Positions 1 to 7,350 of a stretch of 14,987 nt of DNA are shown one piece after another (position 1 is the first letter of the stretch; every line of letters starts with the position of its first letter). The position numbers and the translations under genes were made by a program. The notes below the pieces were generated by a model. It saw only the letters and a list, made by a program, of their open reading frames with translations, had not been told where the DNA came from and made no database searches. The stretch comes from Pavlovales sp. CCMP2436 (lineage: Eukaryota > Haptophyta > Pavlovophyceae > Pavlovales), in NCBI GenBank assembly GCA_026770615.1, contig MU631804.1, forward strand, positions 65,332 through 80,318, in the 5' to 3' direction.

Positions 1-141
1 GACCCTAAAGTTGTGGAGTCGGGCGGAGCCAGAGAGAATGCCGTCAGGGATCGAGAGGAAGCCCGATTTGCGCTTTGGGTAATAGGTGTACGACACGCCG
101 TCGACTTCGCCCGAGACCCCCTTTCCTCTCGACGGGGCCAT
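1..141 (-). CDS. 5' end of an unknown protein, cut by the window edge
   Basis: On the minus strand an ATG at 141 opens a frame that runs without a stop for 47 codons to base 1, so the gene continues beyond the window. The visible part begins MAPSRGKGVSGEVDGVSY and is followed by a Tyr/Lys/Arg-rich stretch and a segment ending in SARLHNFRV. I recognise no family. The N-terminus has no signal peptide or membrane segment. The first ATG of the open stretch is taken as the start. The opposite strand is also open here (13-219), but only from a GTG, and gives a less protein-like Arg-rich product, so the minus strand is preferred. A perfect hairpin lies 113 bp upstream (254-280). It could be another viral gene, such as the missing integrase or protease, or host flanking sequence; 47 residues are too few to say. 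Confidence 0.45.
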   Translation of the reverse strand, partial: MAPSRGKGVSGEVDGVSYTYYPKRKSGFLSIPDGILSGSARLHNFRV

Positions 142-253
142 TGCGATGAGCCGCGAAATTATCTCGAAAAGGCGAAATTAATTAATTTGATACAGAAAGT
201 CGATTGCTGTATCTCCTGAACCAAAGATACTTCGCGCGCGGTCTTAGCAATTC

Positions 254-280
254 TGGCAATGGGACGCCGCCCCATTGCCA
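254..280. repeat. Perfect 10-bp hairpin with 7-nt loop
   Basis: TGGCAATGGG (254-263) and CCCATTGCCA (271-280) are exact reverse complements around the loop ACGCCGC. The hairpin sits upstream of the minus-strand gene that starts at 141. It has no T-tract like a bacterial terminator. A regulatory or structural DNA role is possible but not shown. Confidence 0.75.
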
Positions 281-479
281 AAAACGTCAAAATCGCGCGC
301 ACAGTATCCTTGGATCACCTCGAATCGAAAATGTGCCCAACTTTAAAAAGGTTTCGAAAAAACGCATTTTCTCAACAACGATCCACATAATGGGCGCACG
401 ACCCTACGTTACTAATATTATATAATTTGCCGCCCACAACTATGATGAACAAATATATTAACAAATGATTACGTCAAAT

Positions 480-742
480 TTGTCAATAATAACTGTACGG
501 CATAGTTAGTTTGTAAGTAACTAACTAAGTTAGTTACACTTTATATTAACTAAGTTACGTATTTTAATTTATTCAATGAGTTTAGGTTCACCTCAGCTTC
601 TAATTAGTATCATAATAATAATTCAAGAGCCTTGAAGAAAGCTGAGGATGAACCTAAAATAATTCAATTACAAACAGTTCATATATAGTTTACTTATTTA
701 ACAAAGTAACACACTATGCCGTAACTACGGTTATTATCACAA
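480..742. repeat. MITE-like imperfect inverted repeat (about 260 bp)
   Basis: The segment folds back on itself in nested blocks. TTGTCAATAATAAC (480-493) pairs with GGTTATTATCACAA (729-742). TACGGCATAGT (496-506) pairs exactly with ACTATGCCGTA (713-723). TTTAGGTTCACCTCAGCTT (581-599) pairs with AAGCTGAGGATGAACCTAAA (639-658) with one extra base. The DNA between blocks is also loosely palindromic and AT-rich. The central loop is about 600-638. No target-site duplication could be assigned. It could be a decayed MITE inserted beside the viral genes, or a viral cis structure such as an origin. Confidence 0.6.
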
Positions 743-835
743 TAACATTAATAGTTTTATTACTAACTTAATACTAACTACCCTAATGCACTTAAATACC
801 GGTTTTATTACTTTAACTTATACATCGTGATATAC

Positions 836-1183
836 ATGATGGAATACATGGTTCGGTCTTGCGCGTTGAATAAAAACCTCGGCAAAGGTCAAATGGGTGC
901 CGTCAAGCGTTTCGAGATGAAGATCCGCCCGCGTCTCGGTGTCATTGCTGACGATTGCAAGCAATTAGCGTCGATAACGTGCACCGGATGTGGTGAACAA
1001 AAGACCTCGAATGAGATGAACCATCGCAGACGGAAAACCGGTGAGATCAAAGTCACAAATAAGTGCGGGACGTGTTATCGTACACAGCCTCGGGTGCGCT
1101 CGGTCCGGTTCCGCATCAGCCACAATGAGAGTATCGAGCTCCAAGACGCACTCGAGTTGCTCGATAGAGCGACCTATGATTAA
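836..1183 (+). CDS. Small zinc-ribbon protein
   Basis: A 115-residue basic protein. Around residues 48-80 it carries a Cys4 knuckle pair: CTGCGEQKTSNEMN, then about 20 residues later NKCGTC. This C-x2-C...C-x2-C arrangement is typical of small zinc-ribbon nucleic-acid-binding proteins common in viruses of this group. An Arg/Lys-rich stretch lies between the pairs (NHRRRKTGEIK), and the tail after residue 85 is predicted helical. Tandem in-frame ATGs at 836, 839 and 848 make the exact start uncertain; the first is used. It is the first rightward gene, 123 bp before PolB. An AATAAA (1279-1284) follows it and could serve as its polyadenylation signal. A role in transcription or replication is inferred from context only. 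Confidence 0.75.
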   Translation: MMEYMVRSCALNKNLGKGQMGAVKRFEMKIRPRLGVIADDCKQLASITCTGCGEQKTSNEMNHRRRKTGEIKVTNKCGTCYRTQPRVRSVRFRISHNESIELQDALELLDRATYD

Positions 1184-1306
1184 AACCTTTCAAGATCATC
1201 TCAGTCCATCCAAGGATCTTCAAAATTCCTCGGATGAACCAGAATCTCCAAAAATGCTCGATCGCGTTATTCCAGCCAAATAAAAATCTCTAGTAAGGTT
1301 ACAAAG

Positions 1307-3391
1307 ATGGATCGCTACCAGTCCATGTTAGAGAACGAGCGTTATCAGAGCCAGTTTAACCCGCCACGCATGAGTCATGCCGCCGCCGCCGCAATTATCG
1401 CAAACGCCCGCCTCACCCGTCACGGTGGCCCGCCGATGACCGTCCCTTCGCGTGCAGGTCGTTCGTTTTTCAAGATCACGAAATCAACTAGATTCAAGCC
1501 CCAAGTGCAAAAAACGGTCGATATCGTAACTCAACGCGAGAATATCGCGATTTTCAGAGATTTGTACACTCTTTACGGGCAAAGGGCACCAGCGGTCCGT
1601 TTCAGCAGCAGAAAGGAGGCATACGTGGTTAAAACAGGTAAACGTGTTCCTTGGACGCAAAAAGGATTCGATAAGCTCGAGACGCGTGTATCGAGCGACT
1701 CGATTCACATGGATGAAATGGTTATGGAAGAATTTAAAAATGCGACTAAAGACCGTGCAGGAAACAAAATAGCAAAAATTTTACTCACTCGTTTTTTGGT
1801 AAAAAAAGAGCTTGAAAAATTGCGATCTGCAGCACCCCCGCTTATCATTGTCACCACGACACTCGCAGGATTTAAGAAAATTAAATACACATGGCAAAAG
1901 CTACGCGAGACAACTGATGAGCTTAATGAATTTCTGGAAGATGTAAACGGCAGATACCTCGACGAATCTGAAATCACCATCCTTTACACAAAGCGTATAA
2001 GATTCAAGTTGGAGAACAAAGTTTACGCGATTGCATTCTCTGTGATTCTAAACGAAATCATTAAAAACGAACTGGAAAAGATGCAATCTCAAGCTGTACT
2101 CGCACATTTAATATCATTTGAGGGGATGTATCTCGATCGCGAGGCTGACGATATGGCGAAGACCGATGGTAGCATCAATGATTTATCCGATAAGTCATGG
2201 TGTATCTACAGTGACAATAAATCAAGATTCGGTGCGATAATACCGCAAACAGTAAGAGCAATTAATTTTAGAAGTTTAGTGATAAAAAAGTTTTTGGATC
2301 ATTTTGCAATAATCCGCGTAAAAGATGGGTCAGAACAAAAAGAGAAATGGTTCACTCAAGGACTCGAAATCGTATTATCGCTTATGCCCACGTCCCTGAA
2401 CGACCCGGGAGGTACCTACGTACCCCTCCCAAAAGCCTTTACAAATTCACTAAAGCGGCTTGTAAACCCTCAAAATAAAGACAACCGGTGCTTTTTGTGG
2501 TCGAGCCTCGTGTCATTTGCAAAAGACGAAAATCGTATACATCCTGAGCGTATTAGCGTGTTAAAGAAAATAGAAGACAAAATTCTAATTCCTGTCGACG
2601 CAACATTCCCGGTAGCAGGCGTTGACATAGACATGTGGGAAAAAGCAAACCCAAAGATCACATGGTCGATATATGGTCTCGGCGAAGGGAACGATGTGAT
2701 AAACATTCGTGTAGCCCCAGCAGCATTGCAGCGCAAACGTAAGCATATTATGTTAGTGCTCTATAAAAACCATTATGTTTTCGCAGGATCCTTGGACGCC
2801 TTACTGTACGTCGACGATGACCACCGCACCTTTTGCACATGCTGCCATTCGTATTTTCACAAGAACTCGGCCAGCCAGATGGTAAAAATGAGAGCGCACG
2901 TCAAAGTTTGCAACGGTGTATACCAAACGCGAATTATACACAAGGACCAATGGGATGATACGCAAACTCCGTACGAACGTGCAATGCAAATCACAGATCC
3001 TAGCGTTCGCGAGAAAATAATAAAACAAACGTGCACTCTGACGGATAAGCCGTGGGACAATTTGGATCAAAAAGCACCTTTCGTCGCATACGCAGATTTC
3101 GAGGCAACGGCCGTTCCAGGCAGCCCACAAAAAGCAGTATCGTACCGTATGGTTATCGTACACACAAGCGGTGCACCAGACGACGTGTACGAATACCTCG
3201 GTGAGAATGCACACGTGGCATTTTTAGAAAAATTGATCGAGTTAAACAGCGTTTTCAAAGAAATCTTCAATAAGCATCCAAAATTCACAAATGGAATCCC
3301 AGACGATTTCAAACAAGCGAAAAAGTGTTATATGTGTGCTGATGATGAAAACTTCTATGGACACAACAAGCACCTGACCATTCACACATGA
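1307..3391 (+). CDS. polB: Protein-primed family B DNA polymerase, N-terminal part (frame-broken)
   Basis: N-terminal 694 residues of a polinton/adintovirus-type PolB. Residues 1 to about 370 form a basic, helical extension that I do not recognise. From about 375 come the signatures of the family: a PLPKAF...NPQNKDNRCFLW block (about 375-396), a conserved HPERI...IPVDATFPV region, and a zinc-finger-like cluster (C510, C512/C513, H531, C535). The exonuclease I motif YADFEAT follows, with presumed metal ligands D597 and E599. A CxxC (C674, C677) starts the Cys/His element that precedes exonuclease motif II in relatives. The frame ends at TGA 3389-3391, while that element continues in the -1 frame on the same strand. 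This is therefore a broken or recoded half of one polymerase of about 1600 residues, much longer than usual because of the N-terminal extension. The start is the first ATG after stops, with G at +4. Confidence 0.93.
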   Translation: MDRYQSMLENERYQSQFNPPRMSHAAAAAIIANARLTRHGGPPMTVPSRAGRSFFKITKSTRFKPQVQKTVDIVTQRENIAIFRDLYTLYGQRAPAVRFSSRKEAYVVKTGKRVPWTQKGFDKLETRVSSDSIHMDEMVMEEFKNATKDRAGNKIAKILLTRFLVKKELEKLRSAAPPLIIVTTTLAGFKKIKYTWQKLRETTDELNEFLEDVNGRYLDESEITILYTKRIRFKLENKVYAIAFSVILNEIIKNELEKMQSQAVLAHLISFEGMYLDREADDMAKTDGSINDLSDKSWCIYSDNKSRFGAIIPQTVRAINFRSLVIKKFLDHFAIIRVKDGSEQKEKWFTQGLEIVLSLMPTSLNDPGGTYVPLPKAFTNSLKRLVNPQNKDNRCFLWSSLVSFAKDENRIHPERISVLKKIEDKILIPVDATFPVAGVDIDMWEKANPKITWSIYGLGEGNDVINIRVAPAALQRKRKHIMLVLYKNHYVFAGSLDALLYVDDDHRTFCTCCHSYFHKNSASQMVKMRAHVKVCNGVYQTRIIHKDQWDDTQTPYERAMQITDPSVREKIIKQTCTLTDKPWDNLDQKAPFVAYADFEATAVPGSPQKAVSYRMVIVHTSGAPDDVYEYLGENAHVAFLEKLIELNSVFKEIFNKHPKFTNGIPDDFKQAKKCYMCADDENFYGHNKHLTIHT

Positions 3392-6123
3392 CCGGTGAGT
3401 ATCTCGGGGCCGCATGCATGCGGTGCAACACACATCGGCGCAAAGACAAGCAAATAAGCGTTTTCTTCCACAACTCAAAAGGGTACGATACACACCACAT
3501 CTGGCTTGCGCTGAGGCACTGTGCTGATAAAATTTGGACTAGCAGCGATAAAGATGACGGTGAAGATAACAATAAGAATAACGAAAAAGTACGTGTCAGC
3601 GGTATCCCAATGAATACGGAAAAACTCAAGACAATCAACATCGGTCTTTTCAGTGTGCGTGATTCGATGGACTTCATGATGGGTTCGCTCGCCGAGCTTA
3701 TAAAGATGTGTCCCGACAAGTCAAAAAAGAGAATCCTTGAAGTTGCTCAAAAGCATGCAGTTGAAAAATCGTTGCCGGTCGATCAAGTGTTTGAGCAGCT
3801 CAAGCAAAAGGGCGTGTTCCCGTACGAATTCGACTGGATGGGAAACCTCGATGCAGAGATCGACCCCGACCATTTTCAATCAACACTCGGTAAGGTGTAC
3901 AGCGTTACAACAAGCCTCGACAATGTGCAAACGGGTGACTCGACGATCGTCGCCAATCTCGATGCGAAAAACCTGATCTGCAAAAATGAAACAGAAATGC
4001 GCATCAACGAAATGAAAGACAAGCTGCACATTAGCACCTACCGCGAGCTGCATGATTTGTATTTGGCGGTGGATGTTGCGGCGCTCGTCGACATCATGGA
4101 GGATTTGCGCGTGACAACTTTCAAAGCTTTTAAAATAGACTTGGTGCACACGTTTGGACTCCCCACGCTCGCAAAGACAGTTGCGTTTAAAATGACACGC
4201 GAGTCAAAAGAACTCACCGGTGTAAGCGGAATTGAGCTGTTGCAAACTTCGGACCTGTACAAATTTTTTGACGAGTCAAAAATAGGAGGCATCGCCATGA
4301 GCAAGCAACAACACGCAATTGCACTGAACAGACCCGGGATTGAGGGGTACGACGAAAGCAAGCCCACAGTCGCCTTGGAAAAGCAGGACGCCGTTGGTCT
4401 GTACGCAACAACTCAGCATTTAAAACTACCCTTCGGCGATTACCACGACCTTTCGCAAGCTGAAATTGAGACGTTCGACGCAAATCATGAAAAGTGGGGC
4501 TCGTTACCAGAAACTCCAGAGGATATTGATAAACCAGACCGCTGGCAGACCGATATCGGGTGCCAAATTGAGGCGGATTGGATCATCCCGCAACACTTGC
4601 ACGATAAGTTTAATGAACTCCCACCGCTGCCAACACACGCGATTGTTCCGAGGGAATGGTTGTCAGATGAACAACAAGAAGCGCTACGCGGAACCTGCCC
4701 GACAAAAAAGCTGACGCCAACCCTTTGCAACAAATTCAATTATAGATGTCATGTCTCGCTTGCTAAATTATGGCTTAGCCTCGGTTGTAAGATTGTAAAA
4801 GTGCATAGGGTGGTGAGCTACAAACAAGCAGCATATTTGAGACCATTTATCGAAAAGACGCTAGCTTTGCGTCGTGCGTCAGAGAGCGACTGGGAAAGCA
4901 ATTTCTGGAAATTGTTTGGGAACGCGTTCTACGGCAAGCTTATCGAACGAATTTTCGGTCGTAGCAGGCTCTGCTTTACCACAAGATCAAAAATATTCAA
5001 GCACCGAGTCGAGTCTGGTAGGTGTCAACTCGTACTCCCAATCACCGAAAATTATGCTTGCTTATTTATGCAACAGCAAAATATTCACGCTGACAAGGCG
5101 ATCCCTGCAGGGTGTGCGATACTCGATTTCTCGAAATTAATCATGTATTCTTTTTGGTACAAGGTTTTGCAGCCCGAGTTTGGACACGAAAATATGAAGA
5201 TAACCGCGATGGATACAGATTGTTTCAGTTACTCGGTGAGCTGCACAACGGCACGCGAATATGAAGCTACAAAACAAAAGATCGCACCTATTTGGTTTGA
5301 CCGTTCGGGATTCAAAAAAGACGATCCTCGAATGAGTGTGGTCAACAAGAAGCGTGCTGGTTGTTTTGCAGAGGAAAACGGGAGCATTGAAATCGTAGAG
5401 GCACGAGCTATCAGTGCCAAGTGCTACACCTACCGACTCGCAAACGGTTACAACGACAGTCGGCTCAAGGGAGTGCCAAAATACATCTCTCGACAGCTTA
5501 ACATGACTCATTTCGAAGCTGTTGCAAATGGTGCAAAAATAAGCGCATCATTCAACATGCTCAAATCGAAGAAACACTCGGTGCAGCTCGTGACAATGAA
5601 TAAGAAAGCGCTAAAATGGGGTGATGACAAGTCGTTTGCACACAACAGCGGGCGGTATCTCTCACACGGTCACTATTTGTCACCAAGCTTCATGCAAGTT
5701 CAAAAAGCGATTCGTCCTCCACCAACACGTGTATACGCGCAAAACGCAGTATCCATCTCAGTTTCTATTGGTGAAACGCAATTTTATCGTGAAGTTGTCA
5801 ACGGAAAGGAACATGGCGCGTGGTTACCGACAAATTCAAAGTTTTTGTGTGACTACGACGAAAAATACTGGGAGAAAATTGAAGGCACACCTAAAGAGCT
5901 TTTTTCAATCTTTCGAGAGCGTGGTAATATTCGTTCGGTGTTGCTCGATAACCTTTACATTCCGAAATTCCATGTTTCAGAATCGAAACACTATAAATTT
6001 ATGGAGCTTATTAGCGGCGATGACGATGATGATGATGATGACGTTGATGACGAAGACGACGATGATAATGATGATGAAATGACTGAAATATTTGAATGCA
6101 TTGACCGCGGGATTTACCCATAA
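3388..6123 (+). CDS. polB: Protein-primed family B DNA polymerase, exonuclease/polymerase part
   Basis: C-terminal part of the polymerase, 911 residues counted from the ATG that overlaps the upstream stop (ATGA). All core motifs are visible. Exo II is FFHNSKGYD (N29, D34). Exo III is YLAVD (Y225, D229). A GG-type motif near 300 (GGIAMSKQQ) precedes motif A, DAVGLY (D334, Y339). Motif B is KLFGNAFYGK (K508, N512, Y515, G516). Motif C is MDTDCF (D609, D611). A KKR-like element AKCYTYRL holds K678. The catalytic residues are thus intact. In this frame the coding signal extends upstream of the ATG: a DHxHMTGEY...GAA...CN element that belongs between exo I and II begins at 3376, and the frame is open from 3349. 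The tail from residue 878 is an acidic run of about 20 Asp/Glu. The AT-rich 97 bp after the stop contain TCACAAATA direct repeats. Confidence 0.95.
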   Translation: MTGEYLGAACMRCNTHRRKDKQISVFFHNSKGYDTHHIWLALRHCADKIWTSSDKDDGEDNNKNNEKVRVSGIPMNTEKLKTINIGLFSVRDSMDFMMGSLAELIKMCPDKSKKRILEVAQKHAVEKSLPVDQVFEQLKQKGVFPYEFDWMGNLDAEIDPDHFQSTLGKVYSVTTSLDNVQTGDSTIVANLDAKNLICKNETEMRINEMKDKLHISTYRELHDLYLAVDVAALVDIMEDLRVTTFKAFKIDLVHTFGLPTLAKTVAFKMTRESKELTGVSGIELLQTSDLYKFFDESKIGGIAMSKQQHAIALNRPGIEGYDESKPTVALEKQDAVGLYATTQHLKLPFGDYHDLSQAEIETFDANHEKWGSLPETPEDIDKPDRWQTDIGCQIEADWIIPQHLHDKFNELPPLPTHAIVPREWLSDEQQEALRGTCPTKKLTPTLCNKFNYRCHVSLAKLWLSLGCKIVKVHRVVSYKQAAYLRPFIEKTLALRRASESDWESNFWKLFGNAFYGKLIERIFGRSRLCFTTRSKIFKHRVESGRCQLVLPITENYACLFMQQQNIHADKAIPAGCAILDFSKLIMYSFWYKVLQPEFGHENMKITAMDTDCFSYSVSCTTAREYEATKQKIAPIWFDRSGFKKDDPRMSVVNKKRAGCFAEENGSIEIVEARAISAKCYTYRLANGYNDSRLKGVPKYISRQLNMTHFEAVANGAKISASFNMLKSKKHSVQLVTMNKKALKWGDDKSFAHNSGRYLSHGHYLSPSFMQVQKAIRPPPTRVYAQNAVSISVSIGETQFYREVVNGKEHGAWLPTNSKFLCDYDEKYWEKIEGTPKELFSIFRERGNIRSVLLDNLYIPKFHVSESKHYKFMELISGDDDDDDDDVDDEDDDDNDDEMTEIFECIDRGIYP

Positions 6124-6220
6124 TTCACAAATTAATTCATAAATAAATCACAAATAATATCACAAATAATGCTGCGTTTTTCATAAAGCAAATAATAATC
6201 TCATCCAAGGATATCGAGTA
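6124..6220 (+). promoter_or_regulatory. AT-rich spacer with direct repeats, probable promoter region
   Basis: This 97-bp spacer between PolB and the next gene has repeated TCACAAATAAT / TTCATAAATAAAT units. It also has an ATCCAAGGAT motif (6203-6212) nine bases before the ATG at 6221. The same decamer is found 5' of PolB (1208-1217) and, on the minus strand, upstream of the leftward partial gene (306-315). AATAAA within it may also end the PolB transcript. A promoter role is inferred only. Confidence 0.35.
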
Positions 6221-6649
6221 ATGCCTGCGACACGTGGAAGGAGAAACTCATTCACGCAGTTTCACTATAAACATACATTGAATCCTAACCTCTCTCGTCG
6301 GTATGAAAACGCCGACTTTCCGGGTTTCGCTTGTGACGAAGATGGTGACGGTGGCGGCTTCAATATCGACACGATTAGCATGCAAAATCAGCACACCGCA
6401 AAGGGTTTTTTACTGTGTCCGGATACAAATAATGATACATACCTGCATTTCTGTGCGACGTTACGCGAGACTAAAATAGTTCACAGCGAGCTTAGTGAAA
6501 TCGTCGGGTATTGCACAACCCCGTATCTAGTAAAACTGTTCATTCAGAAAAAACAAGAGGGATACGCCGCTAATAGATGGAGGAGTCGTGAAGATTACGA
6601 GGAAACAAAAGTCGAGGAAGACGACCCGCGGGGAAACGAAAGATTTTAA
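6221..6649 (+). CDS. Uncharacterised 142-aa protein
   Basis: The ATG at 6221 opens a 142-residue frame following the AT-rich spacer. The N-terminus is basic (MPATRGRRNS). An acidic Gly/Asp patch lies near residue 40 (DEDGDGGG), a Cys-containing central part follows, and the C-terminus is strongly charged with alternating acidic and basic residues. There is no signal peptide, membrane segment or motif I recognise. It lies in the early-looking rightward block between PolB and two other small unknown proteins, so a regulatory or accessory role is possible, but nothing in the sequence shows it. Confidence 0.65.
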   Translation: MPATRGRRNSFTQFHYKHTLNPNLSRRYENADFPGFACDEDGDGGGFNIDTISMQNQHTAKGFLLCPDTNNDTYLHFCATLRETKIVHSELSEIVGYCTTPYLVKLFIQKKQEGYAANRWRSREDYEETKVEEDDPRGNERF

Positions 6650-6678
6650 CCAAGCAATAAAAAAATCTTGCACGGTGC

Positions 6679-6702
6679 TATATAAGCATAATATAAGCAT
6701 AA
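6679..6702 (+). promoter_or_regulatory. TATA-like box with 11-bp tandem duplication
   Basis: TATATAAG (6679-6686) lies directly before the next gene. The 11-mer TATAAGCATAA is tandemly duplicated (6681-6691 and 6692-6702) and runs into the ATG at 6702. The spacing to this ATG (about 20 bp) is short for a TATA-driven mRNA. Either the leader is nearly absent or translation begins at the in-frame ATG at 6780. Confidence 0.45.
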
Positions 6703-7034
6703 TGCAAAACTTTTATGCCACGACTTCACCGCAAATTTTAGAGAGCAGCCTTGACGAAATCACACGTTTAATTAATCAAATGGAATTAACTAATGACAAA
6801 GTGCGTCTCATCAATGTAAAAACAATGAAAGATGGGACGATCACTGGGCGTTTTCTGCATGATCGTAATCTGTTTTTCACAGTACACTTTAACTTCATCA
6901 CGGTTTGGAGAAGAGGGTTCATATGCGACGAGTCTCGGTATAAACTGCTTTTAAAGCAACACACCGATGTGATTTTTGGGATAGAGGAATGTAAAATAAT
7001 CGTTGATGACGATCGATGCTGTGCTATCTTTTAA
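6702..7034 (+). CDS. Uncharacterised 110-aa protein
   Basis: The frame is open further upstream but without an ATG, so 6702 is taken as the start (MQNFYATTSPQ); an alternative in-frame ATG is at 6780. The protein is about 110 residues. A helical N-terminal half (about 10-30) is followed by what looks like alternating beta strands (VRLINVKTMKDGTITGRFL, then LFFTVHFNFITVW). The C-terminus ends in a Cys-containing CCAIF tail. CCAIF resembles a CaaX prenylation box in position, though the fit (C-A-I-F) is only formal. No family is recognised. It sits 52 bp after the 142-aa gene and overlaps nothing certain. Confidence 0.6.
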   Translation: MQNFYATTSPQILESSLDEITRLINQMELTNDKVRLINVKTMKDGTITGRFLHDRNLFFTVHFNFITVWRRGFICDESRYKLLLKQHTDVIFGIEECKIIVDDDRCCAIF

Positions 7035-7053
7035 TTTCCAGGGTTACATCACA

Positions 7054-7350
7054 ATGCTCGGTTGCGAATCGTTTAAATGCGAGAAGCGTAATCTGAAGCA
7101 TAATCTGAAGTATGCACGAAAGCTTTCAGAAATGTTTGATCCTCCGATGATTCCCTCGTTGATTCCTCCGATGATTCCCTCGTTAATTCCTTCGATGATT
7201 CCCTCGTTGATTCCTTCGATGATACCTCCGATGATTCCCTCGATGTTCGATTTTGATTCGAGTACGATTTTTGGGTCAGATGTGCCGGTAATCATGTGCG
7301 TACAACCCTCGGATGATCATGCCAAGTGGAGCTCGGATTGGCCCCGGTAG
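7054..7350 (+). CDS. Small protein with PPMI/PSLI tetrapeptide repeats
   Basis: From the ATG at 7054 the frame gives 98 residues; it is also open back to an ATG at 7006 that would overlap the previous gene. A short basic, Cys-containing N-terminus (residues 1-30) is followed by a repeat of P-P-M-I / P-S-L-I units, encoded by nine 12-bp tandem repeats (7141-7248). A hydrophilic tail ends at TAG 7348-7350. The last 75 bp overlap, tail to tail, the 3' end of the lipase gene on the other strand. The minus strand of the repeat is also open, so coding is not certain. No function is recognised; the repeat might form an extended proline-rich segment. Confidence 0.45.
   Translation: MLGCESFKCEKRNLKHNLKYARKLSEMFDPPMIPSLIPPMIPSLIPSMIPSLIPSMIPPMIPSMFDFDSSTIFGSDVPVIMCVQPSDDHAKWSSDWPR
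7141..7248 (+). repeat. 12-bp tandem repeat, 9 units
   Basis: Nine head-to-tail 12-mers alternate between CCTCCGATGATT-like and CCCTCGTTGATT-like forms, so the higher-order period is 24 bp. The last unit is degenerate. It encodes the PPMI/PSLI repeats of the overlapping small protein. Because the period is a multiple of three, copy-number changes would keep the frame. Confidence 0.9.

Larger units (their letters stand above)
142..835. other. AT-rich intergenic region with two inverted-repeat structures
   Basis: No convincing gene lies here. The short frames start at non-ATG codons and carry no recognisable motif. The stretch holds a perfect 10-bp hairpin (254-280) and a long imperfect inverted repeat (about 480-742). 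Bases 500-580 are rich in TAACTAAGTTAG-like direct and inverted copies. It separates the leftward partial gene from the rightward zinc-ribbon/PolB block, so promoters for both directions probably lie here, but no convincing TATA box could be placed. Confidence 0.6.

Noticed and set aside
3394..3402. GGTGAGTAT resembling a 5' splice donor at the PolB break, with TTTTAATTTCCAG at about 7029-7041 as a possible acceptor
   Set aside because: The donor-like bases encode the conserved TGEY part of PolB, and splicing to the acceptor would remove the whole polymerase domain. No nearby acceptor restores the frame.
3309..3719. Minus-strand frames of 80-140 aa opposite PolB
   Set aside because: They are complements of the polymerase coding sequence with Cys/Ser-rich composition and no motif.
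6019..6081. GAT/GAC run as a non-coding microsatellite
   Set aside because: It lies in frame before the PolB stop codon and the frame continues normally after it, so it is read as an acidic tail.
7141..7248. CRISPR-like array
   Set aside because: The 12-bp units are contiguous with no spacers; it is a simple coding tandem repeat. The arrays at 14686 and 14893 likewise have no unique spacers.
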